DNA of 64,000 bases. Origin: Staphylotrichum longicolle (lineage: Eukaryota > Ascomycota > Sordariomycetes > Sordariales > Chaetomiaceae). Positions 1-11,098 of this stretch are shown here, piece by piece. How positions within the stretch are numbered: the stretch's first letter is position 1; each line of letters opens with the position of its first letter. The stretch lies in NCBI GenBank assembly GCA_019096155.1, contig JAHCVI010000006.1, positions 1,736,001 to 1,800,000 of the forward strand, in the 5' to 3' direction. A model generated the notes under the pieces. It had not been told where the DNA came from. It saw nothing but the letters and a program-made list of their open reading frames with translations, and ran no database searches. The translations under genes and the position numbers were made by a program.

Positions 1-1151
1 GGGCGTGGTCAGCCGGACGGCGGCGAGCGGGTGGAGGATCACGACTGGCCTGCTGCTCCCGTGGCCGCGCCGGGGACGGGACGGGGACGGGGGTGTGGTG
101 GTGCGGGACATGCGGGCGGCGGTGTGGGGCGAGAAGGGGTTGCCGGCAGGGTGGGCCCGCTGGATGGGGGGCGTGGACGATGCAGGGAGCAGGTGCTGGC
201 GGGGAGGATGGTGAGGTGGGAGGGGTGGCAGGTGAGGTGGGTTTGTCGGGAGGCGAGGGGTGCGAGAATGAGCCGGTGGTGAAGGAGGTCGGGAAGGGGG
301 AGAGGCGGGGAGGGTGATGGTTGAGTGGGTGAAGAGGTTGGGTGGTGCGGATGGAGGTCAAGGAGGAGGAGAAGGATGGGCTGTACAGGGAGTGGTATCG
401 GACGGTCGAACAGTATACGGTGCGGGCAATCACGAAGCAGTTCGACATCTTGCCGGCAATCGGGGGGTTGGCGAGCCGGTTTGAGGCGCTGGTGGGGGAC
501 AGGTATGTCGCGGGGTTGTGGGTAAAGGACCTGCACCACGGCCTGTTGTGGACGGTGGAGGGTCCGATCCAGCCGGGCGAGCAGCGGTTCCGGGCTCCGA
601 GCTGGTCGTGGGCGTCGGTAAACTTGACGAGCATCAAGTTTGACAAGATCCCACCCCCAATGGACGACACGACATGGAGCAAGGAATGGACCAATGTCGG
701 AGCGCTGGCGTGGAGTAGGGACTGGTTCGACGTCGAGGACGTCTCCACGCCACCGGCTAGTGCTAACGCGTATGGTGAAGTCGATGGCGGGGTGTTGACA
801 GCCAGGGGATACATAAGGGAACTGCGGTTGGCGAGGCCCTCCGTGGCCGGCAAGGTGTACGAGTACCGCAAGAACGTGCTACTGAACCCTGAGACGGAGG
901 AGTCGGTTGGGGACATCCTCCTCGACTGCCCTCGCATGAGCACGGATGCGCCGCTGCATGTCTGGTGCATGCCGGTGCTCTTTGCAAAATCGCCAGACGG
1001 CATCTTGGTCTCAGTTGCGCTGGCATTGGTACCTGTCGAGGGCAGGGAGCTCCACAGGTTCAAAAGAATCGGCGTGGCCAAGATCACAAACAAGAAATGG
1101 GATCACGACTTCTTCCCCGTGAGTGGGAAGCGGCCAGTGTGTTTGGTTTGA
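1..1151 (+). CDS. HET-domain protein, C-terminal part (5' end outside window or unresolved)
   Basis: The clearly coding part runs from about 333 to the TGA at 1149-1151. It matches the region after the catalytic-looking core of HET (heterokaryon incompatibility) proteins: a segment reading RAITKQFDILPAIGGLA followed by the RAPSWSWASV motif near position 590-620, then a variable C-terminal tail. In this family that order (D.LPAI.GLA, then AP.WSWAS) lies downstream of the HET domain proper. Upstream of 333 the same frame is closed by stops at 315 and 330, and the first 330 bases are G-rich and low in complexity. An intron, an indel or a gap to the real upstream exon must lie there. I could not find the HET core (LSYCWG, DxLCI) in the window, so the protein is incomplete here. 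HET proteins act in cytoplasmic vegetative incompatibility and cell death; the role of this one is inferred from family only. Confidence 0.7.
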
Positions 1152-1419
1152 TAGGCCATTGTATTGTAGATGCTCATCAAGAAGACCGCTACCCAATCAA
1201 GGACCGTACCCTAATCCTCGGGCTCACTGGCCCGCGACCCCCGCATGCCGGGGCGGGTTTGGTGTGCAGCTAGAGCTCTTCCCGACGCGCTACAAATGGG
1301 TAATGTACACCGGCTCGCCGACAAGCACGTAGCCGGAAGGGAAGATCAGGTCTAGAACTGTGTGGACTGGCTATCATCACCTGTCCGCCTGGCGTTCCCG
1401 CTGCGCCGACCGACGCCTG

Positions 1420-2459
1420 CTAAGCGCCGCCGGGGTTCTTCTTGCGGTTCCAGTTCGCCATCCCAGATCCCAGATCTCTCTTGCCCGCGCAGGTCGAGCA
1501 GCTCGCCGTCAACCGGATCGTCTCGGGGGCTACATGGGTGTAGTACGGCCGCTCGCACCGGGTGGGCTTCATCTTGCAGTACGAACAGTGCTGGTCCGGC
1601 AGGTAGGCGAAGAAGTCGCCGGCGGTTCGCATGGTGCGGAACAGGTCCAGAGCAAAGACCGGGGCGTCCTCGTCCATGAAGCGGCTGAAGTCGGTATTCT
1701 GCAAGAAGTAGAAGCGGGCCGTGTGGACAAAGTTGAGGAAGGCGGTTCGGATGTGGCTCAAATTGCCCGTGTCGCCGAGGGGGACGTCGGCGTAGACGAG
1801 GCGAATCGCATCGCACAGCTCGGGCAGCCAGTCGGCAGAGGACTCGTACTGCAGCTGGATCGGGCCAAGCTTGCCATCAAACTCGGAGGTCAGAGTGTCG
1901 AGGGCGATCTTGGCGAGCGAGGAGAGGGCAAAGTAGTCAGCAACCGTGTAGACTTCGTAGCAGGTGACGAAATTGGTCTTGGCTTCGGAGGGCTTGAGCG
2001 AGGAGATGTCACAGTCTGTCCTGACAGTCAGCCGCGTGTCACCACATATCATGTTTTCCTTCTGGAGGCGACGTGAATAATAAGAGTGAACGTACTGCCC
2101 GAGTAGATGTAGCGCACGACCCAGCCGACGGCCTCGGGGCCAAAGTTCTGGATCTCAACCAGGCCCGTCTGGGCCTCTTGGAACTTGCCAGTGAGCGCCT
2201 TCTCAAACCACTCACTGCGCGAGCAGAGAATGTTCTTGTGCAGGTTCCATGTTTTGTCGCCGCACTTGAGCGTCACGTCGGAAAAGAGACCTGTTTCTAG
2301 CAGCCTGGGTCCATCAAAGATCGGTGGGTCAGTGAATTTCCGACAAAAAAAATGCGTCGCTTTTGCTTACTTTTCATCAGAGGACAAAAACCTGTTCTCC
2401 ATCTCGCCGGTTGAATTGATTGCTCCGGGCATACCGGTTGGTCGGGTCGACGATGTCAT
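1420..2459 (-). CDS. BTB/POZ domain protein
   Basis: Three exons join into 297 residues: 2459-2371, 2304-2096 and 2015-1420. Intron 1 has a GTAAGC donor and a CTGAC branch site; intron 2 has GTACGT and CTGAC. The ATG at 2459 is chosen because it opens the frame that runs into LLETGLFSDVTLKCG, the start of a BTB domain. The domain continues through HKNILCSRSEWFEKAL, the conserved helix after the dimerisation strand, and GWVVRYIYSG at residues of about 90-100. A helical region follows (TVADYFALSSLAKIAL), as in many fungal BTB proteins that have no Kelch or MATH partner. The C terminus has several cysteines and a basic tail. BTB domains mediate dimerisation and cullin-3 or transcription partner binding; nothing here shows which. 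The exact position of intron 2 is the least certain point. Confidence 0.85.
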
Positions 2460-2936
2460 GTCGACCGGGGCGTTTAGGTCGTTGTTGTTTGAGGGACCGA
2501 ATGACCGCAGGTCAACCGTGGTGTGGTTGTCTGTGGTCGGGTGTGTTGACAGCGCCAGGTCCTCCAGTCAGGCCTCTGATTGTGTGCCGTCAATGCTCAA
2601 GCTCACGTAATTAGGTATTGGCAGCTGATGCTTTCTGCAGGCGGTTGTAACCACCTGCGCGCGCTCTTTGTCGCCTTCCAAAACAAACATTGCTTCGAAC
2701 CTGAGTTCCATCTCTTTCACTTCCATTCACTTCTCGGGCAATACTGTGATTGTATCAGGTCTGGTTCGATCCGACCTTGCCGCTCCATTTTCGTCCTTCA
2801 TTGATGTCATTGTCACTGCACCACCTGCCTCTTTCTGCCTCTTGAACAGGTACCTGGCAGTGGAGGAGAGTGAATCATTCTGTCGTCGATTTCGCCACTC
2901 CATCGACTATCATGATTCTGTAATCCCAGCCTGCTG

Positions 2937-4055
2937 TCACCTGTAATGGTGGTGTGATTCCTGAGGGCCTGCATACAACTCGGCCGCCCCTGAATAGCTC
3001 CCCAACTCGGCAATCGGACGACCGCCCAACTCCTTCGGGGCTTCTCCGACCAGCATCTCGTTGCCGTGCAGCTCGGTTTTGTTGACACCGGAGTAGGTGT
3101 GACCTCCTGGAAGTTCCGCGGTTCCCGATGCCGCCCTGGCTGCTGCCCGACGCTGTCGCATCCAGTACCAAGCAAAGCCCGCTCCAGCAACCAAAAGCAC
3201 CGCCCCGATGCCGATGCCGACGCCCATCCCGATCTTGCCCGCATCGCTCAACCCGCCGCCGCCAGCTGGGGATGGCCCGCCCGTCTCTCCCTGCGACTGA
3301 GCTGTCGTGGGAGACGGCCCGCCGCTCGTCCCTGGTGCTGTTCCGGTCCCTGACTCCGAAGTCGTCCTCGATGTGCTCCCAGTGTCCGTTTTGGATGTCT
3401 CGCCAGAGCTGACTGAAGTGGGTTTGGACGACGTTGATGTTTCTGTCCCGGCTGTACTCGTCGCCGTCGCCGGCAGCGGGAAGGTTTGGACTGCGAGAGC
3501 GTTTCCGATGCTTGCCCCCGGCAGCGAAAACACAGCCGACTGCGTCCTGCAACACGCCGTCTTCTCGCTCGCCGACTCGCAGCAGTATGCTCCGGGGTTT
3601 GCATATCCTTCCCCGACGCACTCCCACACCTGCACGCCGCCTGTCCCAAAGTTGTACGCCGACGGGTTGGTGACCGAGTCCTGATCTGTCGTAGCGATCC
3701 GTCAGCATAGAGGCCTTCTCAAAAGCCTAGAGCTCTGGAGCAAGAAAAGAAAGAACAACACACTTCTCCGACACCGCTGTGGACAGATTGGGCTTCCCCA
3801 TGTCTGGTCCGTACACGTCCCGCGGGCATAGCTGATCCCCACGTTCGCGCCTGTCCCATCGATGCGACACAACCCAGACGAGAGGCAGGCGTCGCGGCTG
3901 CCGCAGCACATGCTGACTTCGGCGTCGGGGTCACATGGTACGTCGCTGCTCTTGCTGCCGCTCGGATAATAGCATTGGGATGCGCCGTGCGCCAAGGGTG
4001 CTGTCGTGAGAACGAGGAATGCCGCAGCTGCGGCGAGGCGGGTCATGGACCTCAT
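2937..4055 (-). CDS. Secreted cysteine-rich, single-pass membrane protein
   Basis: Two exons (4055-3764 and 3685-2937; GTGTGT donor, CTGAC branch site) give 346 residues. The N terminus is a signal peptide (LAAAAAFLVLTTAPLAHG). A cysteine-rich ectodomain follows with paired motifs such as PCDPDAEVSMCCGS and GAYCCES, then a Ser/Thr/Pro/Gly-rich stalk of about 70 residues. One hydrophobic helix (GVGIGIGAVLLVAGAGFAW) lies near residue 255 and is followed by a basic stop-transfer MRQRR and a cytoplasmic tail. This build is common in ascomycetes and resembles Mid2/Wsc-type surface sensors in outline, but there is no clear WSC motif, so a sensor role is only a possibility. Its 5' end faces the promoter region of the sugar transporter. 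Confidence 0.85.
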
Positions 4056-5499
4056 TGGTGATTGCGCAGGTTCTCAAGACCGCGGCTTGAGGCGGAATGG
4101 ATGGCGATGACCGTTCTCGTCACCCAGAGGGCGGAGAAGGAGAAAAAGAAGAAGCGGGCAATAGCATCGTGTCGAAGGATGGGCGACCGAGATGAAATTC
4201 CATGCACCAGTCCACCCAGTCCGCTAGCAGCCCCTTTCCAGCGGCGCAGCACTCAGCTCGACCCTTCAATTCGTCTAAATTTGGGGTGACCACGCGCTTC
4301 GGGCTGACGTGCATGCCAAGGTTGCAGCCGAAACTTGAAACTTGGCTCAGGAGCCTTGCTCATCAACAAATGAGAGAGTCGGACATCATCTCTTGGTGTA
4401 ACTTCGATATCTCTGCGCCATTCCAACGTTGAGGAGTTGAGAATACTTCAACCACGGTGGACCGTTGAACGGTTGAACCTCGATCACCGTAACTACTTGG
4501 CTGTGGGTACCCCCGGATCTCCTTGCCGTTGACCGCCTGGGCATCCACGTGGTTTGTCAGGGTCATCATTGCAAGCGACGCGATCCACCTGGTGGCACCA
4601 GATCCCAATATTTTCCCCACCAGGGGGCTGACGGCGAGACAGACAGGGAGAGAGGGAGAGGTCACCAACTGTACAAATACCACTCCTACATTTTAGCCTG
4701 GCCCCGTCTCAATTCTGTCAGCGCTGGCATTAACCCAAGTATCTGTAGTGAGACTGAGCGGCCGCACCTTGGCCTAGAACAGACACGCCCTCTTGTCCCA
4801 GCACAGTGGTAAGGTGAATAGAGGTTTCGGCAACCGGTTTTAGGGTTAGCGTCGGCAACGAGGACTCGGAACTCGCGATGCTACACGGTTCTCATCAGCT
4901 GCATCCTCCCATGATGCTTTTGGCCTCGGTCCAACGCCGGCCCTCGCCTGGACCTCAAAAGTAACCAATGGAAACGGCAGCATCAACTCCCGCCAGTTGG
5001 TCGCCTCTGCACGGGCGATGAGGATCTGATAACCGAGCTTGTTATCGTTAGATCAATGCTTCTGCATGGCTGGCAACAAGGGTCTTCGCGCACAGAAATA
5101 CGGTTGACATGCACAAGCCGAACCAAGTGGCGCTGCACGCATGACCCGGCAGGTTGGGTAACGGCTACCGCAAGGATTCCGATTTTCCGATGGCTCGGGA
5201 ATAGCATCTCTTTGAGCGTCTGTCAGTGGTCAAACCCGGGTCCGGGCCCTTCTCCGCACACTAGCTTCGCCTTGGCCAAAAGCCATCCCACGACCACGCA
5301 TCGGCAGTTCCCCGGGTTGCAGGAGCTGGGCGTGGGGCGCGTGGGAATAAAATAGAAAGGGATCGCCCCCGATCCCCGGGGCCGGGTCGAAGTCTCGCGA
5401 GTCCAGTTGAGTCCTCAACAAACGCTTCTCCTTGCGCGGAGCCCCTGAGTCATTGTCGTTCCTGCACGAGTTCACGCTGCTCTCACATCATCCGCAGTC
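4056..5499. other. Intergenic, divergent upstream region
   Basis: No convincing gene is seen. It separates the divergently transcribed membrane-protein gene (-) and transporter gene (+) and should hold both promoters. An A/T-rich GGAATAAAATAG lies about 150 bases before the transporter start. Confidence 0.5.
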
Positions 5500-7427
5500 A
5501 TGGCGCGAGGACCAGAGTGGCTGACCAAGACCTTCTTGGCCTCCATTTTCCTGGGCATCGGGGGTTTCCTCTATGGCTAGTGAGTGCTCGAGGACGTGAA
5601 TTTGAGCGTCAAGGCCAGCTGCTGACCAGTCCAACCTTCAGTGACTCGGGCATCATCACCCCGAGCTTAGCTCTTGGGTCATTTAAGACATACTTTGGTA
5701 ACCCCAATGCGCCGCTTCGGGGTGCCATTGTGTCCATCTATCAAGCTGGAGGTGTGTATCCGTACACAAGGCTTGGTTCTTTCAAAGAGATGCTAACAGA
5801 ACACAATCAGCATGGTTTGGTAGCGCTTCAGTCGGTGTGACCAGCGATAGACTCGGTCGCCGCAAGGCCATTGCTTTTGGGTGTGCCTGGGGTGTCCTTG
5901 GTGCTGCGCTGATGGCCGGTGCGGCACATGTTGCCATGCGTAAGTAACAGTTGTGTCAACTGAGCCATCACAGTCGCATCATGTCATTGATACTAACGTG
6001 TTGATAGTCATTATCGGCCGCCTTCTGATCGGTTATGCCGTCGGCACCATCACGGGTGTCTCTCCTGTGTTCGGAGCCGAGATCGCCAAGGTACGCCGCC
6101 CTGTTGGCCTTCTACCGAGTTGGCCTCGCTGACACTACCCAGACAAATGAACGTGCGAGGGTTACGGCTGTCACTCAGATGAGTGAGTCTTGTTGCCCTC
6201 AGATATCTTCCCATCCCAGACGCTGATTGTTTCTTAGTGACGGCCTGGGGATTCTTCGTTGCCTTGTGGACTGGTGTAGGCGAAGGCAAATGGTCAAACC
6301 CCAACCAATGGCGGCTCGGCTTTGCGATCCAGGGCATTCCGGCTCTCCTGCTCGGCGTCGGCGTCTTGTTCATTGGGGAGTCGCCGAGATGGCTGTGCCT
6401 GAAGGGCCGCTACGAGGAGGCCGAGCAGACCTTCCGCCGCTGGCACTACAACGGCACCAACGACGAGTGGTGCAAGACCGAGTTCAACCTCATCCACACC
6501 AGCATCGCCGAGGAAACCCAAGCACAAAACCGTCTCGGCTGGGCTGATCTCGTGCGCACCGCCCCCTACCGGAGGCGCCTCTTCGTCGGCTCTTTCGTCT
6601 GGGCCGCGGCCATGCTGTCGGGTATCAGCTTCGTCCAGTACTTCCAGACCGCCATCTACGCGACTCTGCAGTTCGACCAGGACCAGCAGCTGCTCGTCAG
6701 CGGTCTGTACGGCTGCGCGCGCTGCAATCAATCATCTCCTTTCATCCGACTCTCATCGCTCGTCGCTGCTCTCGCTGTCGTACATGATCATCACCATCCT
6801 TGCCGCCATCTACCCTGCCAAGCCTGGTCTGCCGACCAACGCGGCCGCGCAGAAGGGTCTGATTGCCTGCATCTTCTTCGTCTCGGCCAACTACTCGGCG
6901 CTGTTGGGTCCCATGTCCTGGATCATTCCGTGAGTTGAACCTCCTGACTGACGACTTGTGACGCGGGGGAGGTACTAACACCGAACTCCAGCCCTGAGGT
7001 GTTCACCACCGAGCTGCGTGCCAAGGCGAACTCCGTCGTCCAGGTCATCCACTACTCCATCAGCTTGGTCATTACCCAGTGCTCGCCGATCGCCCTCGAG
7101 CGTGTGGGCTGGAAATACTACGTAAATCTTACCGTCTCCGAACTTTGGACCCTTTCACCTTAGCTGACCCGCGATGCAGATCCTCTTCATCCTCACAAAC
7201 GCGCTCTGCGCCGTCGTCTTTGCGCTCGCTTATCCCGAAACCAGAGGTATGCCCCATCTGTATAGCCTACTTTGGGCATATACTCACAACCAGTTGCAGG
7301 CAAATCGCTCGAGGAAATGGATGAAATTTTTGGTGATGTCCAGAAGAGGCACGACCTCGAGTACAAGTCTGCGGGTGATGCGTCGTCGGAGAAGGATGGG
7401 TTCCAGGTCGTGGAGGCGGCCAAGTGA
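5500..7427 (+). CDS. MFS sugar transporter, frame broken in the second half
   Basis: Nine exons can be traced: 5500-5579, 5642-5751, 5811-5939, 6008-6090, 6143-6182, 6238-6929, 6992-7121, 7180-7246 and 7300-7427. They encode a hexose-type transporter of the major facilitator superfamily at the plasma membrane. Diagnostic segments are GFLYGYDSGIITPSL in helix 1, the DRLGRRK loop, the GRLLIGYAVG helix, GESPRWLCLKGR after helix 6, and a C-terminal PETRGKSLEEMDEIF. Between about 6712 and 6765 the frame changes twice: SGLYG in one frame, ALQSIISF in a second, RSSLLSLSYMII in a third. The second DRxGRR loop expected there is not readable. No acceptor AG exists there to explain this by an intron. 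The gene is therefore a recent pseudogene or carries assembly indels. The substrate cannot be deduced. Confidence 0.85.
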
Positions 7428-7934
7428 ATGTCCCATGGCATACATGGAAGTCAGCAATAGTCGGTTAAAATGCATTCGGTGCATGTCGGAGGCCCGAATC
7501 ACATGTCCCTTCCGCAAAGAAATTTAATCCAAGAGAGAGCCAGATGTGTCTGTGCCATTATTCTAGACTTGGAAGTGTTCCTTGTTCGAGTGAGCTCCCC
7601 GCTCCATGCTCCCACCTCTCTTCACGTTGGGCCGACAAACAAGCCCGAAATGGAGAACATCTCCGGTTCTTATACGCAGTCGCCCAGATAGCACAAGCAG
7701 CGCAAATAGCACGAGCAACCTCCGAAAGCGAGGAACCGATCGATTCAAACGAGTGGACATACAACACCGGTCTTCTGCAGAGACCAACCTTGTACTTGGA
7801 AAAAAGAACATCCCGACAATGACAGCATATCGTCCCTCCGCCCACTCCCCGCCGCCAGCCACATCCGCACAAACAGGCCTGGCCGCACTGCACTCGCCCC
7901 GAACCACCTATTTTCAGGCTCAAAGACCAGCCGT
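7428..7934. other. Intergenic, convergent 3' region
   Basis: This is the 3' flank shared by the transporter (+) and the small secreted protein gene (-). I see no gene in it. Confidence 0.5.
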
Positions 7935-8503
7935 TCAGCAAAGGCCGTACTTCTCCAAGAAGCCGCCCAGGGCGCTGAAGCAGCCCGCGCAGCCGCACAG
8001 CTTGCGTAAAGTGTCAGCACCTTTATCCGATCACACAGATTGACACAATCAAGGGAACGCGTTGGAGGACATGTAGAGATGTGGGAGAACGTGGATGCGC
8101 TCCCTGGAAATGAGCTGACTGACCTCCTTCTTCTTGGCGCACTTGAAGATGCCCTGCCAGTTCTCGTCGTCGATCGCCTCGGCGATGCACACCGCCTGGC
8201 TGATGACGTCGATGCAGCTCAGGATGGAGCAGCCTGCGGGGGCGGCGAAGGCAAAGACTGTGGAAAGGGGAAGAACATTGGTTAATGTTTTTCTTTCTGA
8301 AAAGGTCGAAGGGTGAGGTGGGGGACAGTTGGGGACATATGACGGGGTTGAGGGTGAGAGATCTAATTACCTTCGGCCTCGTTGAAGGTGGCGCGGGGAG
8401 TCATGTCGCGCATCAGGGGGCGGACATCGCGGGTGACCTCGGCGCTGGGAAGGGCGAGGGCGGGGACGAGAATGGTGGTGAGAACGGCGGCAGTGAACTT
8501 CAT
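7935..8503 (-). CDS. Small secreted protein resembling fungal calcium-binding protein (CBP)
   Basis: Three exons (8503-8371, 8257-8124, 8000-7935) join in frame into 110 residues; the gene is easy to miss because no exon exceeds 134 bases. The N terminus is a signal peptide (TAAVLTTILVPALALPSAEV). The mature end has eight cysteines in the pattern AGCSILSC, VCIAEA, FKCAKK, LCGCAGC and a terminal YGLC. This C..C...C...C...C.C..C...C spacing, with the protein ending on cysteine, is what I recall for the fungal calcium-binding protein family that includes CBP1 of Histoplasma. The assignment rests on that pattern alone. The last intron has GTCAGT, a CTGAC branch site and an AAG acceptor. Calcium binding is not shown; an apoplastic or cell-wall role is possible. 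Confidence 0.75.
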
Positions 8504-11098
8504 TTTGGTGGTTGGTTGGGCCTTGCAGGTGGGACTTGGTGTTCCGAAGTTGGTCTTTGAGGTTGGAGATATGGCTGATGATGTTCTGGAAGCTGGATTG
8601 AGGAGGGAAGAGAGGGCTATCTTATACTTTTTTCGGCTGCGGTCAGGTCAACCATACGCAAGTCAAGAACAGACGGGGCTGGGGTTCGAGAAGCTTCAAG
8701 CTCCATGTTCGGAGCGTTCGCTTGACACTTCCACGTTGAGCGGCGCCTAAATTACCGGCGTATTGGCTGTTGGCGTTGAGGCAACGTCGGGGTTTCGATG
8801 CTGAGGGCGGTTTGTTTGTCCCTGGTCGATATTGCGGCTGTGGCAGAGTTCGGGCCTGGAGGTGTGGTAGGATTCGAGATATTGATTCTCGCTAAAAGAT
8901 ATGGTGGCAGAGTCCCTAGCCCCTCTTGGTCCCAAGTCCCAGCATGAGAAGGGCTAAGTCTCGTACCATGCTACTCCAGCTGGTCAAAACAGGCTTCTCG
9001 GGGGCCATCAAGGGCCATGAACCGTGTCTCCGCCAGCTAAGAGCTACAACATACCCAAGAGACAGGGGATTCTATAATAGGGCAATGACAGGTGCCCACT
9101 GAGGTAGTGTGTTAAGTTTACCCCCTTCTCAGCTGAGATACACGTGGGTAGTTATGCATACTAACTTGCAGGATCCCTTAGCACAAAGCCTGCAGACTCA
9201 GCGCACAATTATTGGGGGCGAAAACCCCCTTAAACTTCAACCCTTTGGTAAGCGGACAACGGCTGCATACGCAGTGGGGAACACGTATTCAAGCCTATTG
9301 CCATGTCCCCGAGAGAGGAAGGGTTTGGCGAGAAACTGTGAACATGTTGCAATGGCCTGCAGGAATTACAACTTTCGGTCGCTTTGTGGAGTTTGTCTGA
9401 GGCGCGAGGGGCGGGGATTGTTCTGATACACTGGGCTAGTTTAACTGCCGTAAATTACGTGCAGGAGGCCAGGCGTTTTCGGAATTCTACGACCCTGAGA
9501 AGGCAGAACGGGATGATGAACCTCATGGCCCGCGTGCATCCCGTTTAACGTTACCTTGGTGTTCTTGATTCACGTTACGTAGAGTTCCTAGGTATGTCTG
9601 CACACAACGTGCAGCGGAGCGTATTGTTCGAGATATCGAAAAAGTGTCACTCTTGTGAATGGACCCCAGAACAGAATGGCGCTCGCGGCGTCCAATGTCC
9701 CATGGCCACCACGCCCGAGCCGGATGGTCACCCCACCGCACGCCACAAAGCCACACGACAGTGATACAAAACATGAAGGCGTTGGGTGGCTTCATTGCTG
9801 AAGATGTGTGGACCCTGCATGCAGAGATGGATGAAAGGTCGTCTTGTCGAGTGGGCATGAACCTGCAGTGTGTAACTTGTTTCAGGTTCTACAGCATCGG
9901 TCTTCCCAACGGTCTTGCATCGAGATTTCCGATAGGCGACCGAGGACTTTGGCACATGCATCGCCTCGCTAGAGGGAAGGTTTGATTGGGCTCAGTTATA
10001 AAGCAAGAATATCATACCGTGTGCAAGGTCTAGTAGACAATCAGAGAGCTGAGTTTAGGCAAAACCATGCAGGAAACCGTCTGGCTGTGTAGCAACTGAG
10101 ATGTGGACGGCCCCAAGTCTCTCCGACGCTTATCCCCGCCACAATACACAGTAGCGCACTCTTGTGTAGCCAGCTCCGGCGACTCTCTCAGCGCGCCGCG
10201 TTGCTAGGCAGAAGTCAAGGTGGCTTTACTCAACCATTCTCTATCAGCCACGCGAGCTAGGGCAAGCTACAGTCGGTAGGTCATCATCGCCCTGCATGTG
10301 GGCCACACGTTTCCACACCACCTTGCTCACCATGTCAGCTTCGTCCCCAACAGCCACCTTGAGGCATCTTCGTGGGATGCGCACGTGTGTCGGCCGCTCA
10401 GAGATCGGTAATCAACCGCAACTTATACCGCAGCCTTATGCAAGTCGTCAGGTTTCGGGCGCCATGGCCGTGAACGTTGCCCGTGGGCGAAGCAAATGGG
10501 TTGGGAAGACTCAACAGAGACGTCAAGATTCGAGCCCTCTTAACGTTGATTCAGTTGGCACTGGGGATGCGACCAGCTGTTTTGCGCTGGTTACTTGGAT
10601 GCCTGACAGAGCTCGAGGAGAGGTATGGTACCTGGGGGCGCTGCGGGCTTCCTCATGTCTGCTCTTTGAGTCCCAAATCAACCCTGGAAGTCGAATCGGC
10701 GGGTCCGTTTATGGGAAGAAATACGGAGAACAGAGAATGACTAAGGCCGGGTTCAGGGGCTCGGCGCGCCGGGAGTGGCGTGAGCCGCATGCCGTAATCG
10801 TATTATTGTGAAGGCGAGTGGGTGACCTGAGCTCACAAAAAGGGGGCGAACGGGTCTTTGATACAATGGATCAAAACAACGGCGAGAGCAATCGGTCCGG
10901 ACTATAGGCATCTGAATCTGGTCTGCGTTGAAGGAAGGAGGGGGCGGGGGGTGGCGTTCGTGATGCTAGCTAATCGTTTCCTCCATCGTTCAATATCTCT
11001 CTCCTCCGCCCCTGGCCGTGTCCTGACTCTCGCCATGCCGCTAAATGGAGCAAAGCGAGGTTGAGAAACCCCCTTAAGCGTCCAAACACGACAGGTCG
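8504..11098. other. Long intergenic stretch
   Basis: Frames in this 2.6 kb are short and show no signal peptide, family motif or splice-consistent chain. It contains the CBP-like promoter at one end and the glycosyltransferase promoter at the other. I see nothing else I can support. Confidence 0.4.
8618..8626 (-). promoter_or_regulatory. TATA-like box of the CBP-like gene
   Basis: TATAAGATA on the minus strand lies about 115 bases upstream of the ATG at 8503, a usual distance for a fungal core promoter. It is a motif match only. Confidence 0.4.

Noticed and set aside
39..539. 166-codon proline-rich minus-strand frame
   Set aside because: It is the complement of a G-rich stretch and overlaps the HET C-terminal coding region; no motif.
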